Assembly: GCF_039888675.1 (NCBI RefSeq)
Contig: NZ_JBDQQR010000001.1
Coordinates: 992,001 to 1,056,000 of the forward strand
From: Mesorhizobium sp. CAU 1732
GTDB lineage: Bacteria > Pseudomonadota > Alphaproteobacteria > Rhizobiales > Rhizobiaceae
Reading direction: 5' to 3'
Length of the DNA stretch: 64,000 bases
Shown: piece after piece, positions 32,149 through 41,689 of the stretch
How the letters are laid out: every line of letters begins with the position of its first letter
How positions within the stretch are numbered: the stretch's first letter is position 1
The notes under the pieces: model-generated
What the model was told of the DNA's origin: nothing
Database searches by the model: none
The model's input: the letters and a program-made list of their open reading frames with translations, nothing else
Position numbers and translations under genes: made by a program

Positions 32149-33321
32149 ATGTCCGTCACCAAAGAAGCCGTTTTAGAAACGCTCAAGACGATCAAGGGAC
32201 CCGACTTCGAGGGAGACCTGGTCTCGCTGGGCCTCGTTTCGGATATCTTCATCGCCAATTCGAAGGTGTTCTTCTCGATCACCGTACCGTCCGCCCGTGC
32301 GCAGGAACTCGAGCCCTTGCGCTCGGCGGCCGAACGCGCCGTGAAATCCATGCCAGGCGTGGAAGGCGCGGTCGTCGCACTGACGGCGGAAAAGAAGGGC
32401 GGCGGCATGGAAGCGGCGCCTCCGCGTCCCACACCGCCGCGTCCCGCAGCACCGGCTCGTCCAGCGCCCCCGCCCCCCGCAGCCGCACCGGCAAGCCGCC
32501 AGCAGGGCAGGCGCGGCGTGCCCGGCGTCGCGGCGATCATCGCTGTCGCATCGGGCAAGGGCGGGGTCGGCAAGTCGACCACCGCCGCCAACATCGCGCT
32601 CGGTCTTGCCGCTCTCGGGTTGAAGGTGGGCGTTCTGGACGCCGACATCTACGGCCCGTCCATGCCACGGCTTCTCGGTATCTCGGGCCGCCCGCAGACC
32701 GTCGATGGCAAGATCCTGAAGCCGATGGAGAATTACGGCCTCAAGGTCATGTCGATGGGTTTCCTCGTCGAGGAGGAGACGCCGATGATCTGGCGCGGGC
32801 CGATGGTGATGTCGGCGCTGACGCAGATGCTGCGCGAGGTGGAATGGGGTGCGCTCGACGTGCTGGTGGTGGATATGCCGCCCGGCACCGGCGACGCGCA
32901 GCTCACCATGGCGCAGCAGGTGCCGCTCGCAGGTGCCGTGATCGTCTCGACGCCGCAGGATTTGGCCCTGATCGATGCCCGCAAGGGGCTCAACATGTTC
33001 AAGAAGGTCGATGTGCCGCTGCTCGGCATCGTCGAGAATATGAGCTACTTCATCGCGCCCGACACCGGCGCGCGCTACGACATCTTCGGGCATGGCGGCG
33101 CACGCCGCGAGGCGGAACGTCTTGGCGTACCCTTCCTGGGCGAAGTGCCGCTGACCATGGACGTCCGCGAAAGCTCGGATGCCGGCACGCCGGTCGTCGT
33201 CTCGAACCCGGAAGGCCCGCAGGCCAAGGTGTATCGCGAGATCGCCGCCAAGGTCTGGGAGAGGCTGAAGGCGGAGCAGACCGCGACCGAAGCGGCAGCG
33301 CCTGCGATTGTGTTTGAATAG
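32149..33321 (+). CDS. mrp: Mrp/ApbC family Fe-S cluster carrier ATPase, cysteine-free
   Basis: A 390-residue P-loop ATPase. An N-terminal MIP18/DUF59-like domain (about 5-85) is followed by a Pro/Ala-rich linker (about 89-120) and the NTPase domain. The deviant Walker A is SGKGGVGKST (about 135-144), and later parts include DADIYGPSMPRLLG and VVDMPPGTGDAQLTM. Family members bind and transfer [4Fe-4S] clusters through a C-terminal CxxC in the ENMSY region. Here that region reads ENMSYFIAPDTGARYDIFG, and the whole protein contains no cysteine at all. A cluster-carrier role is therefore doubtful unless another ligand set is used; the ATPase features are intact. Plus-strand start at ATG 32149. 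Confidence 0.93.
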   Translation: MSVTKEAVLETLKTIKGPDFEGDLVSLGLVSDIFIANSKVFFSITVPSARAQELEPLRSAAERAVKSMPGVEGAVVALTAEKKGGGMEAAPPRPTPPRPAAPARPAPPPPAAAPASRQQGRRGVPGVAAIIAVASGKGGVGKSTTAANIALGLAALGLKVGVLDADIYGPSMPRLLGISGRPQTVDGKILKPMENYGLKVMSMGFLVEEETPMIWRGPMVMSALTQMLREVEWGALDVLVVDMPPGTGDAQLTMAQQVPLAGAVIVSTPQDLALIDARKGLNMFKKVDVPLLGIVENMSYFIAPDTGARYDIFGHGGARREAERLGVPFLGEVPLTMDVRESSDAGTPVVVSNPEGPQAKVYREIAAKVWERLKAEQTATEAAAPAIVFE

Positions 33322-33390
33322 GGGAGTAGGGGAATAGGGCAGTACGGCAGTAAGGAATTTTTTTCCTACTGCCCTATTCCCCTACTCCCC
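33321..33390. repeat. 24-bp perfect inverted repeat between mrp and the paaG-like gene
   Basis: The left arm (33321-33344, rich in GGGGAGTAGGGGAATAGGGC) and right arm (33367-33390) are perfect complements over 24 bp with a 22-nt loop. A second partial repeat of the arm (CGGCAGTAAGGAA) lies in the loop and could pair alternatively. The hairpin begins at the last base of the mrp stop and ends 21 bp before the next start. It may act as a terminator or a mobile palindrome. Confidence 0.85.
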
Positions 33391-33411
33391 TAACTTGAGG
33401 GAGGAAATGCA

Positions 33412-34209
33412 GTGCCAGAATCGACCGTCATCCACGAACGCCGCGACGGCTATCACCTCCTGACGCTGAACAGGCCGGATCGGCTGAATTCGTTCAACGA
33501 AGCGCAGCACGCCGCACTTCGCGCAGCGCTCGACGCCGCCGAGGCGGACGAAAGCTGCGGCGCGATCGTTTTGACGGGCGCGGGCAGGGGGTTTTGCGCC
33601 GGGCAGGATTTGTCCGACCGGGACCCGACCATGCTGGGCGAAAGCCCCGATCTCGGCCTGACGCTGGAGACCTACTACAACCCGCTCGTGAAAAAGCTGC
33701 GCGCGCTGGAGATGCCGGTCATCTGCGCCGTCAATGGCGTCGCGGCGGGAGCGGGTGCCAACATCGCGCTGGCCTGCGACATCGTCATCGCGGCGAAATC
33801 GGCCAAGTTCATCCAGGCGTTCTCCCGGATCGGCCTGATCCCGGACGCCGGCGGCACATACTGGCTGACCAAGCATCTGGGCGAGGCCCGCGCCAAGGCG
33901 CTCGCCCTGACCGCGCATCCGCTGAGCGCCGAGGATGCGGCCGAGTGGGGCCTGATCTGGAAGGCGGTCGATGACGACGTGCTCATGGACGAGGCGATCG
34001 CGCTCGCCGAAGGCTTCGCCAACGGACCGACAAAGGCCTACGCGCTGACGAAACAGGCCATCCAGGCCGCCACGACCAATTCGCTGGACGAACAACTCGA
34101 TGTCGAGCGCTCTTTGCAACGCGAGGCGGGCTGGTCGGACGACTACAAGGAAGGCGTCTCGGCGTTTCTACAGAAGCGCCCGGCGAACTTCAGGGGCAGG
34201 AAGACCTAG
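33412..34209 (+). CDS. paaG: Enoyl-CoA hydratase/isomerase family protein, PaaG-like
   Basis: A 265-residue crotonase-fold enzyme. The oxyanion-hole segments are GAIVLTGAGRGFCAGQDLSD and VICAVNGVAAGAGANIALAC, and FSRIGLIPDAGGTYWLTKHL follows. The GQDLSDR wording and overall match resemble 2-(1,2-epoxy-1,2-dihydrophenyl)acetyl-CoA isomerase PaaG, but no other phenylacetate genes are present here. The start is GTG 33412 with GGGAGG about nine bases upstream. A general enoyl-CoA hydratase role remains possible. Confidence 0.85.
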   Translation: MPESTVIHERRDGYHLLTLNRPDRLNSFNEAQHAALRAALDAAEADESCGAIVLTGAGRGFCAGQDLSDRDPTMLGESPDLGLTLETYYNPLVKKLRALEMPVICAVNGVAAGAGANIALACDIVIAAKSAKFIQAFSRIGLIPDAGGTYWLTKHLGEARAKALALTAHPLSAEDAAEWGLIWKAVDDDVLMDEAIALAEGFANGPTKAYALTKQAIQAATTNSLDEQLDVERSLQREAGWSDDYKEGVSAFLQKRPANFRGRKT

Positions 34210-34220
34210 CTTTGTCACGG

Positions 34221-35223
34221 ACGGGCGAGGCATGGATTCCCGGGTCTCCCTCCGCTTCGCTTCGGTCGCCCGAGAATGACGAAGGTGGGGTGGAGATCGC
34301 TAAGGTGGGGTGGTTTCGACTGAGCCAGATTCGGAGACGGTGACGGTTTTCGGTGAGCTTCACCCACCTTCGCCATCTCGAGGCATCCCCCACCCACTTC
34401 GTCGTGCTCGGGCGAAGCCTTGAGCGCAGCGAAAGGCGCAGACCCGAGTATCCATGCCTCTCCGGTCCCGCCGCGGGATGGTCCAGAACTTGGCGCTCCT
34501 GCGACCATTCGTGACCATCCAGTCCCTCCTCAACGGGCGAGGCATGGATTCCCGGGTCTCCCTCCGCTTCGCTCCGGTCGCCCGAGAATGACGAAGTGGG
34601 GTGGAGATCGCTAAGTGAGGTGGTTTCGGCTGGGCCAAGTTCGGAGGCGGTGACGGTTGTCGGTGAGCATGCCCCACCCTTCGTCATCCTCAAGGCAGAA
34701 CCTCCCACCTTCGCCATCTCGAGGCATCCCCCACCCACTTCGTCGTGCTCGGGCGAAGCCTTGAGCGCAGCGAAAGGCGCAGACCCGAGTATCCATGCCT
34801 CGCCGGGTCCCGCCGCTCGGTGGTGCAGAACCCGGCGCTCCTGCGACCAGTCGGGACCACCCCGCCTCTCCTCAACGGGCGAGGCATGGATTCCCGGGTC
34901 TCCCTCCGCTTCGCTCCGGTCGCCCGAGAATGACGAAGGTGGGGTGGAGATCGCCAAGGTGGGGTGGTTTCGGCTGAGCCACGTTCGGAGGCGGTGATGG
35001 TTGTCGATGAGCTTCACCCACCCACTTCGTCATCCTCGGGCGGAGCATTGAGCGAAGCTCGATGCGCAGACCCGGGGATCCATGCCTCGCCGGTTCCATC
35101 GCTCGGTGGTGCAGAACCCGGCGCTGCTGCGACCATTCGGCACCACCCCGCCTCTCCTCAACGGGCGAGGCATGGATTCCCGGGTCTCCCTCCGCTTCGC
35201 TCCGGTCGCCCGAGAATGACGAA
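34221..35223. repeat. Block of four related palindromic repeat units, about 1 kb
   Basis: A conserved segment starting ACGGGCGAGGCATGGATTCC and running through CTCCGCTTCGCT and GGTCGCCCGAGAATGACGAA occurs at 34221, 34533, 34875 and 35161 (spacings 312, 342 and 286 bp). Between copies lie inverted versions of the same segment (for example near 34390, 34735 and 35020, ending in ATCCATGCCTC), so each unit is a large imperfect palindrome. Open frames cross the block on both strands, but none has a ribosome-binding site. No gene is present from 34210 to 35392. Confidence 0.9.
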
Positions 35224-35392
35224 ATCGAGGTGGAGATCGCCGGTGGAGAGAATTTCACATCGCCGAAACCGTTTCCGACGCCCGATCAATCGCTTGCGAA
35301 ATACCCCCTCCGAACCCCACCCCATTTTATCCACCTCCCCCAAACCCGCGCGATAATCCCGCCGCCCTGACCAAATGGGCGCGGAGGGCGCG

Positions 35393-36151
35393 ATGGACTG
35401 GAAGGCCGCGATCGAGACGAACCGTCAGGCGCTGAAGCGCGTGCTGGTAACCCTTGTGGCGATGGCCGGCATCACCGGCAACGCAGACCGCACCGCCACC
35501 CTGCCGCGCCATCTCCACCGCGCCGTGCTGCGGCTGCTGCGCCCGGCGGAAGCAGCAGCGCGGCGGCTCATCATCGTCGCCGCGCATGGGCTGGTCGTCA
35601 CCCCGCCGCCGGCACGTCCGCGAAAGCCCGGGGCAAATCCCGCGGTGCCCGCTCCGCGCAGCTTCGGCATTGCCGCCGTCATGCCGTCAGCCGGGTTCGC
35701 GCGCCTTCCCGCCGGGCGGGCCGCAAAAGGCCGCGCCACGCGCACGCATGTCCTGCCGCTGTTCGATCCGGTGCGCCTGCCGGAGCGCGCGCGCCGCCGC
35801 TTTGTGCCGGCGCATGCGGCGCCGCGCATTTGCGTCCCCGGCGCCACGGCGCGGCATCGGCTTCCGCCGCCGCCCGCGCCCCATGACCTGCTGGACGCGA
35901 CGCGGCTTGGCCTCCGGCTCCGGGCGCTTGCCGCGGCACTCGACGACCTGCCGAAGCACGCTCGCCGTTTTGCCCGCTGGCGGGCGCGTCAAAGCCGTTC
36001 GATTGCGCACAACGGCCCGCGCCGCCTGTCGCCGCTGAAGCCCGGCCGCCCGCCCGGCTATCGGCTGAGACCGACACACGAAATCCACGGCATCCTCGCC
36101 GACCTGCATCATTTCGCACGCGAGGCGCTCACACCGCCGGATACGTCGTGA
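35393..36151 (+). CDS. Arg/Pro/Ala-rich protein of unknown function
   Basis: A 252-residue strongly basic protein. ATG 35393 has GGAGG about four bases before it and gives MDWKAAIETNRQALKRVLVT. A short hydrophobic or helical N-terminus is followed by long Arg/Pro/Ala-rich stretches with motifs such as PPPARPRKPG and LPLFDP, and by a C-terminal segment HEIHGILADLHHFAREAL. I recognise no named family. The frame is clearly the open one in this region, and coding is supported by the ribosome-binding site and by the well-ordered ends. The function is unknown. It is isolated between repeats. Confidence 0.6.
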   Translation: MDWKAAIETNRQALKRVLVTLVAMAGITGNADRTATLPRHLHRAVLRLLRPAEAAARRLIIVAAHGLVVTPPPARPRKPGANPAVPAPRSFGIAAVMPSAGFARLPAGRAAKGRATRTHVLPLFDPVRLPERARRRFVPAHAAPRICVPGATARHRLPPPPAPHDLLDATRLGLRLRALAAALDDLPKHARRFARWRARQSRSIAHNGPRRLSPLKPGRPPGYRLRPTHEIHGILADLHHFAREALTPPDTS

Positions 36152-36181
36152 CGATAGCCCTCGCATGGACAGCCCCGTGTT

Positions 36182-36314
36182 TACCCCCACCCCTCACCCC
36201 TCCCCACAAGGGGGAGGGGGATTCTGAAGCGTGGATGCTCGGCAGGAGCGTTGCTGGAAATGGCGGGACACCAACGTCTCCCTCCCCCTTGTGGGGAGGG
36301 TAAGGGTGGGGGTG
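36182..36314. repeat. Dispersed long inverted repeat, type B copy 3
   Basis: The arms start TACCCCCACCCCTCACCCCT and end GGGTAAGGGTGGGGGT, matching 12748-12891 and 28496-28637. This copy lies between the Arg-rich protein gene and coxG, both of which end at it. Confidence 0.85.
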
Positions 36315-36317
36315 CGA

Positions 36318-36788
36318 CTAGGCCGACGCTTCGGCCTTGTTGCCGCTGACCTGCTCGTTGAAGGACGAAAAGAACTGGCCCGCGAGCTTCTTCGACGTCG
36401 ATGTGATCAATCGGCTGCCGAGCTGTGCGATCTTGCCGCCGACATCGGCCTTCGCCTCGTAGGTCAGGATCGTCACCGTCGGGCTTTCCTCGGTCAGCTT
36501 GACGTCCGCGCCGCCCTTGGCGAAGCCGGCGATACCGCCCTTGCCTTCGCCTTCGATCGTATAGCTGTGCGGCGGCTTCAGGTTCTTGAGCTCGACCTCG
36601 CCGTTGAACTTCGCCTTGATCGGGCCGATCTTCAGCGTCACGACCGCGGCAAGCTGGTTGTCGCCGGTCTTTTCCAGACTTTCGCAGCCGGGGATGCACG
36701 CCTTGAGCGTCTCGGTGTCGTTCAGTGCTTCCCAGACCTTGGCGATCGGCGCTTCGATGCGTTCCTCGCCTTCGATGATCATCGCCAT
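36318..36788 (-). CDS. coxG: CoxG-like carbon monoxide dehydrogenase subunit G (SRPBCC fold)
   Basis: A 156-residue START/SRPBCC-fold protein. [20 protein letters not shown] and [17 protein letters not shown] are the CoxG signature, followed by [20 protein letters not shown]. In CO-dehydrogenase operons CoxG helps anchor or recruit the enzyme at the membrane and may bind menaquinone (established for mycobacterial CoxG). No coxMSL genes are near, so this orphan may serve another molybdenum hydroxylase or act independently. The C-terminus ([20 protein letters not shown]) is short compared with some CoxG proteins. Confidence 0.9.
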   Translation of the reverse strand: MAMIIEGEERIEAPIAKVWEALNDTETLKACIPGCESLEKTGDNQLAAVVTLKIGPIKAKFNGEVELKNLKPPHSYTIEGEGKGGIAGFAKGGADVKLTEESPTVTILTYEAKADVGGKIAQLGSRLITSTSKKLAGQFFSSFNEQVSGNKAEASA

Positions 36789-36938
36789 GGTATATCTCCC
36801 GCTGAGCTGGCGTTGGTGTTATCGCAGCCGCACATGGCTGTCCACGGGACGAAGGTACAGGACGCCAGCGGACTTGTGTGCCGTAGGCTACATGCTCTAG
36901 AGCCTTCATGTTGGAATGAATTCGGGAGAGAGAGAACG

Positions 36939-38738
36939 ATGGCCGGCGACGCAAAGACCAAACTTCGGTCCCAGCAATGGTTCGACAATCCCGCCGATCC
37001 CGGCATGACCGCGCTCTATATCGAGCGCTACCTGAACTACGGCCTGACACGCGCCGAACTGCAATCGGGCAAGCCGCTCATCGGCATCGCGCAGACGGGC
37101 TCCGACCTGTCGCCTTGCAACCGTCACCACCTCGAACTCGCCAAGCGCGTTCGCGAGGGTATCGTCGCGGCCGGCGGCGTGGCGTTCGAATTTCCGGTCC
37201 ATCCCATTCAGGAAACCGGCAAGCGCCCGACGGCGGCGCTCGACCGCAACCTCGCTTATCTCGGCCTCGTGGAGGTGCTTTACGGCTATCCGCTCGACGG
37301 CGTGGTGCTGACGATCGGTTGCGACAAGACCACGCCTGCGATGCTGATGGCGGCGGCGACGGTCAACATCCCGGCAATCGCGCTGTCTGTCGGGCCGATG
37401 CTGAATGGCTGGCATCGCGGCGAGCGCACCGGCTCTGGCACGATCGTATGGAAGGCGCGCGAGATGCTGTCGGCCGGCGAGATCGACTATGACGGCTTCA
37501 TGGATCTGGTCGCCTCGTCCGCGCCCTCGGTCGGCTACTGCAACACGATGGGCACCGCGACGACCATGAATTCGCTTGCCGAGGCCCTCGGCATGCAGCT
37601 TCCCGGCTCGGCAGCGATCCCGGCGCCGTACCGCGAGCGCGGCCAGATGGCCTATGCAACCGGCCAGCGTATTGTCGACATGGTCTGGGAAGATTTGAAA
37701 CCGTCCGACATCATGACCCGCGAAGCCTTCGAGAACGCGATCGTCGTCAACTCGGCGATCGGTGGATCGACCAACGCGCCGATCCATCTCAACGCCATCG
37801 CGCGCCATCTCGGCGTGCCGCTCGACAATGACGACTGGCAGGCGGTCGGCCATCACGTGCCGCTTCTGGTGAACCTCCAGCCGGCCGGCGAATATCTCGG
37901 CGAGGATTATCATCACGCAGGCGGCGTCCCGGCCGTCGTGGGCGAGCTGATGAAGACGGGCCTGCTGCCCTATCCCGACGCGAAGACCGTCAACGGCAAG
38001 ACGATCGGGGACAATTGCGCAACGGCCGAAAACCTCGATCCCAAGGTGATCAGGACGGTCGAAAGCCCGATGAAGGAGCATGCCGGCTTCATCAATCTGA
38101 GCGGCAATCTCTTCGACAGCGCGATCATGAAGACCAGCGTGATCTCGGCCGAGTTCCGCGACCGCTATCTGTCCAACCCGGACGATCCCGACGCGTTCGA
38201 ATGCAAGGCGATGGTGTTCGACGGGCCGGAAGACTACCACGCCCGCATCGACGATCCGGCGCTCGGCATCGACGAAAACACCATCCTGTTCATGCGCGGC
38301 ACGGGACCGGTCGGCTATCCCGGCGGTGCGGAAGTCGTCAACATGCAGCCGCCTGCCTACCTCATCAAGAAGGGCATCCATTCGCTGCCCTGCATCGGCG
38401 ACGGGCGCCAGTCGGGAACGTCGGGATCACCCTCGATCCTCAACGCATCGCCGGAAGCTGCCGTCGGCGGCGGGCTGGCGTTGCTCAAATCGGGCGACCG
38501 CGTGCGTATCGACCTGCGCAAGGCGACCGCCGACATCCTGATCTCGGACGATGAATTGTCGTCGCGCCGCGAGGCGCTGTTGCAGGCGGGTGGCTATCGC
38601 TATCCCGACCATCAGACGCCGTGGCAGGAAATCCAGCGCGGCATGGTCGACCAGCTATCCGCCGGCATGGTGTTGAAGCCGGCGGTCAAATATCAGCGCG
38701 TTGCGCAGACCAAAGGCATCCCGCGCAACAATCACTGA
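36939..38738 (+). CDS. IlvD/Edd family sugar-acid dehydratase (arabonate/xylonate-type)
   Basis: A 599-residue iron-sulfur dehydratase. C60 (SDLSPC), C128 ([10 protein letters not shown]) and C201 (YCNTMGTA) are the expected [2Fe-2S] ligands, matching the C59/C127/C200 pattern of rhizobial L-arabinonate dehydratase with an offset of one. Conserved downstream stretches include [20 protein letters not shown]. These enzymes convert aldonic acids to 2-keto-3-deoxy acids. L-arabonate and D-xylonate dehydratases are the nearest types, and the substrate cannot be decided by eye. ATG 36939 with GGGAG upstream fits the usual length; the frame open further upstream is a shadow. Neighbouring genes do not form a pentose pathway. 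Confidence 0.9.
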   Translation: MAGDAKTKLRSQQWFDNPADPGMTALYIERYLNYGLTRAELQSGKPLIGIAQTGSDLSPCNRHHLELAKRVREGIVAAGGVAFEFPVHPIQETGKRPTAALDRNLAYLGLVEVLYGYPLDGVVLTIGCDKTTPAMLMAAATVNIPAIALSVGPMLNGWHRGERTGSGTIVWKAREMLSAGEIDYDGFMDLVASSAPSVGYCNTMGTATTMNSLAEALGMQLPGSAAIPAPYRERGQMAYATGQRIVDMVWEDLKPSDIMTREAFENAIVVNSAIGGSTNAPIHLNAIARHLGVPLDNDDWQAVGHHVPLLVNLQPAGEYLGEDYHHAGGVPAVVGELMKTGLLPYPDAKTVNGKTIGDNCATAENLDPKVIRTVESPMKEHAGFINLSGNLFDSAIMKTSVISAEFRDRYLSNPDDPDAFECKAMVFDGPEDYHARIDDPALGIDENTILFMRGTGPVGYPGGAEVVNMQPPAYLIKKGIHSLPCIGDGRQSGTSGSPSILNASPEAAVGGGLALLKSGDRVRIDLRKATADILISDDELSSRREALLQAGGYRYPDHQTPWQEIQRGMVDQLSAGMVLKPAVKYQRVAQTKGIPRNNH

Positions 38739-38745
38739 TCGGGCG

Positions 38746-41523
38746 CTACCACTTCAGCGTCAGGCCGACATTGCCTTCGAAGACCCGCTGCTTTTCGCCG
38801 CCGAGATTGGTGGTGTAATCGCCGGTGACATGCAGGCTGACGGCTTCGGAGAGCTTGGCGACGATGCCTCCGCCCAGTTCGAGCGACGTGCCCTCCATCT
38901 GCGTGACGATCGCATCCGACCCGAACAGGATCGCCTGTTCGCTGTCGAATGTGTGCCAGAGATTGGCCTTGAGATATGGCTGGAACTGGCCGGCCGAGGT
39001 GTCGAACGTACCCTGCAGGCGTGCGCCCAATCGCCCGGTCAGCGTGTCGCTGCCGTCGAACGAGACGGTGGAGAAGGTATCGCTCGTCTCGTCCAGCCAC
39101 GTCCGGTTCCAGATGAGCTGCGCCTGCGGCTCGAGCGTCCAGTCCGGCGTGAGGGCGAACGGGTATCCGCCTTCGAGCGATAGGGTCAGCGCGCTGCCGT
39201 CGAGGTCGATGCCGATCCCGCGGCTCGATGTCGACGACCCGTCGAACCACGTTCCCATGGCGATGGCATCGAGATACCAGCCGTTCTCGCCGATATGGGT
39301 GATGTTCGCGCCGAAGCTCGTCGCGGACAGATCGAGGTCGCCGACGGTGAGGTCGTTCCAGCCGAGCGCCTGGCCGCGCACCGTGCCGTCCAGTTCGGTG
39401 TGCACGAGGAATGCGCCCACCCGGGTGGAGCCGTAGGCGTTCTGCCATCCGGCGATGTCCTGCCCGGCCTGGAAGCCGTAGAGCGATCCGTCGAAGCCCG
39501 GTGCGACCGTGCCCGACCATTTCAGATCGGCGTCCTGGCCGAAGACGCGCGCCCAACTCGTGGGTAGCCAGCCCGCGCCGTTGACGAGGGCCTGCTCGCC
39601 ACGGCGCTCATGGAAGGTGCCGAGGGTCGAAATCGCCATGTGGTGGGCGACCGGCGGCACCACCGCGTAGGTCGGCACCTCGACGCGGAAGAGCGGAACG
39701 ATGTCCGCGATGACCGGCGTGGCGCCGGGTGTCGGCGGCGCTACGGGTGGCAGTCCGGGCGGTGCGGGTACGGGGGCGGCTTCCGTCGGCGGAACCGGAG
39801 GTGGCGGCGGCGCAACCGGTGGGGCTGCCTCTTCAGGAGCCTCGACCGCAGGCGGCGGCGGATCGACCGCCTCTACGGGCGGTGCCGGGTCTACCGGATC
39901 GGGGTCGACCGGTGTCGGCTCCGGCGGAAGCACGGGCGGGGGTGGAGGCGGCGGTGGGGCTTCCACGATGGGTTCGGGTGCGACCGGCGGCGGAGGCGGT
40001 GCGACCGGCTCCAGCGGCGGCGGCGCGGGGGCCGGCTGCGGCGGCTCGACGGTGGGCGGATTGATCAGGGTCGAGCGAAGATACCAGTTCTCTTCCTCGC
40101 CCGCCGAGACGCCGCCACGGAACAGGAGATACTCGTATGCGCCCGCAGCCACGGGGCCGTTCAGCGAAAACGCGCCTGCCTGCGTCGTCGCTCCCGCTGT
40201 CGCCTCGACCACCATGATGCCGCTCAAATTGGTGCTCGCGCCCGCTCCACCGACATTGACCACCGAGATCGATGTCGCGCCCGAGGCGTCTCCGCCCTGG
40301 ATGACGAGGCGGTCGGATGCCGAGCTGTCATCGCCGAGTTCGGTCTGGAGCAGAAGCAGGCCGCCATCGCCGATGTAATTGCCCGCGATGGTGAACGTGT
40401 CGCTGAGGCTGTCGCCGCCATTGGTGAGGTCGATGCGGCCGGCATTGGTGACCTGCGCCAGGCCGGCGGCGGAGAACGCCCGCACGACGCCATTGTTGCC
40501 GCCGCCGAACAGCGTGCTCGTCGCATCCACCGAAAGCACTCCGGTTCCCGTCCCGGCATCGCCAAGCACGAGATCCGTGTCGAATGTCAGCTCGGTATCG
40601 TTGGTGGCCGCGATCGATTCCCAGTTGGTCAGGCGGCTGAGCCCGTCCCAGGTCACGTTGTCGAGCGTCATCGTGTCCGTGCCGCTGCCGCCCGAGATGA
40701 CCGTGGCGCCGCCGAGATGGGCGTTGGTCAGGTTGCGCAGAACGGCGGTGTCGGTGTCCGCTTCCATGTCGATGTCGCCATAGACGACCCCGCCATTCTC
40801 CCAGAGGAAGGTGTCGTTGCCGTTGCCGGTGACGATCCCGTTGCCCACGGAGCCGCCACGGATGGTGATGCTGTCGGTGCCGTTGGAGACGCTGATGCGG
40901 CCGCCGACCGTACCGCCATCGATGATGATCGTATCATTCTGCAGGCCGGCGATCAGGTTGCGGTCGATCGTCCCGCCCGTCATTTCGAAATAGTTGTTCG
41001 CGGATTTGAGGTTGACGCGTCCGATGCGTCCGCCGGTCATGACGCCGTAGTCGCCATCGTCGAAGAAATCGATGATGCGCCCGCCGGACATGAAGAACGT
41101 GTCGAGTTCATCGCCCTGGTTGAGCGAGCCGATCACGCCGCCGGTCATCTGGAAGTCGTCGAGTCCCGACCCTTGCTGGATGTTGCCGTCGACCGTGCCA
41201 CCGGAGATGATGAAGCTGTCGTTTCCGCTGCCCTGATTGACGTCCCCGGTGATGCGGCCCGAATCCATCTCGATGCGGTCCGCGCCGTTTCCGAAGGTCA
41301 CGCCACCGTCGATGGTTCCTGTCCCGGCTGCCGGAAAGAGGAGCGTGTTGCTGCCGCCGGGATCGTTCAGGTTGCCGATGAACGTATCGCTGTCGCACAG
41401 GAACACGTCGTTGCCCGGCGTCGGAGCAAAGCTGCACGCCGCCTCGGCCGTCGATGAATAGGAAGAAATGAACAGGAAAGACGCAGACGCGAGAAGTCCT
41501 CGCCGGGTGACCGATCGATGCAT
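38746..41523 (-). CDS. Autotransporter with repeat passenger, Pro-rich linker and beta-barrel
   Basis: A 925-residue surface protein. The N-terminus is a signal with an RR motif (SVTRRGLLASASFLF). The passenger (about 30-470) has repeats of about 20 residues rich in Gly/Asn/Asp with the pattern GxGNDxFxxSGGxixGxi, typical of a beta-helix. A long Pro/Ala/Val/Glu-rich linker (about 490-620, many PPPPP runs) joins a C-terminal autotransporter barrel (about 660-925) that ends in GLTLKW. Such proteins act in adhesion or surface modification. The Tat-like RR signal is odd, because autotransporters normally use Sec. Start at ATG 41523. It is divergent from the small protein gene at 41690. Confidence 0.88.
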   Translation of the reverse strand: MHRSVTRRGLLASASFLFISSYSSTAEAACSFAPTPGNDVFLCDSDTFIGNLNDPGGSNTLLFPAAGTGTIDGGVTFGNGADRIEMDSGRITGDVNQGSGNDSFIISGGTVDGNIQQGSGLDDFQMTGGVIGSLNQGDELDTFFMSGGRIIDFFDDGDYGVMTGGRIGRVNLKSANNYFEMTGGTIDRNLIAGLQNDTIIIDGGTVGGRISVSNGTDSITIRGGSVGNGIVTGNGNDTFLWENGGVVYGDIDMEADTDTAVLRNLTNAHLGGATVISGGSGTDTMTLDNVTWDGLSRLTNWESIAATNDTELTFDTDLVLGDAGTGTGVLSVDATSTLFGGGNNGVVRAFSAAGLAQVTNAGRIDLTNGGDSLSDTFTIAGNYIGDGGLLLLQTELGDDSSASDRLVIQGGDASGATSISVVNVGGAGASTNLSGIMVVEATAGATTQAGAFSLNGPVAAGAYEYLLFRGGVSAGEEENWYLRSTLINPPTVEPPQPAPAPPPLEPVAPPPPPVAPEPIVEAPPPPPPPPVLPPEPTPVDPDPVDPAPPVEAVDPPPPAVEAPEEAAPPVAPPPPPVPPTEAAPVPAPPGLPPVAPPTPGATPVIADIVPLFRVEVPTYAVVPPVAHHMAISTLGTFHERRGEQALVNGAGWLPTSWARVFGQDADLKWSGTVAPGFDGSLYGFQAGQDIAGWQNAYGSTRVGAFLVHTELDGTVRGQALGWNDLTVGDLDLSATSFGANITHIGENGWYLDAIAMGTWFDGSSTSSRGIGIDLDGSALTLSLEGGYPFALTPDWTLEPQAQLIWNRTWLDETSDTFSTVSFDGSDTLTGRLGARLQGTFDTSAGQFQPYLKANLWHTFDSEQAILFGSDAIVTQMEGTSLELGGGIVAKLSEAVSLHVTGDYTTNLGGEKQRVFEGNVGLTLKW

Positions 41524-41689
41524 AGTGCCTCCTTCGCCGCCGCCGCGCCGCGAATGATGACCCGCCCCGCCGCAAATGTGGCGTGATTGCGGCAATCACG
41601 CAAGCACAAATTGCAGGGCGCGACACGCCACGGCATGGTCCTTGGCGCGGACGTCGTCGCCATGTACGGATTGTTCAGACGATCCAGCG

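Noticed and set aside
34221-35223. Several open frames on both strands in the repeat block
   Set aside because: They follow from the repeated palindromic DNA, share the same translated words on both strands, and have no ribosome-binding sites.
39610-41457. 615-codon plus-strand open frame opposite the autotransporter
   Set aside because: Shadow of the repeat-rich autotransporter gene; low-complexity Arg/Gly-rich translation and no start context.
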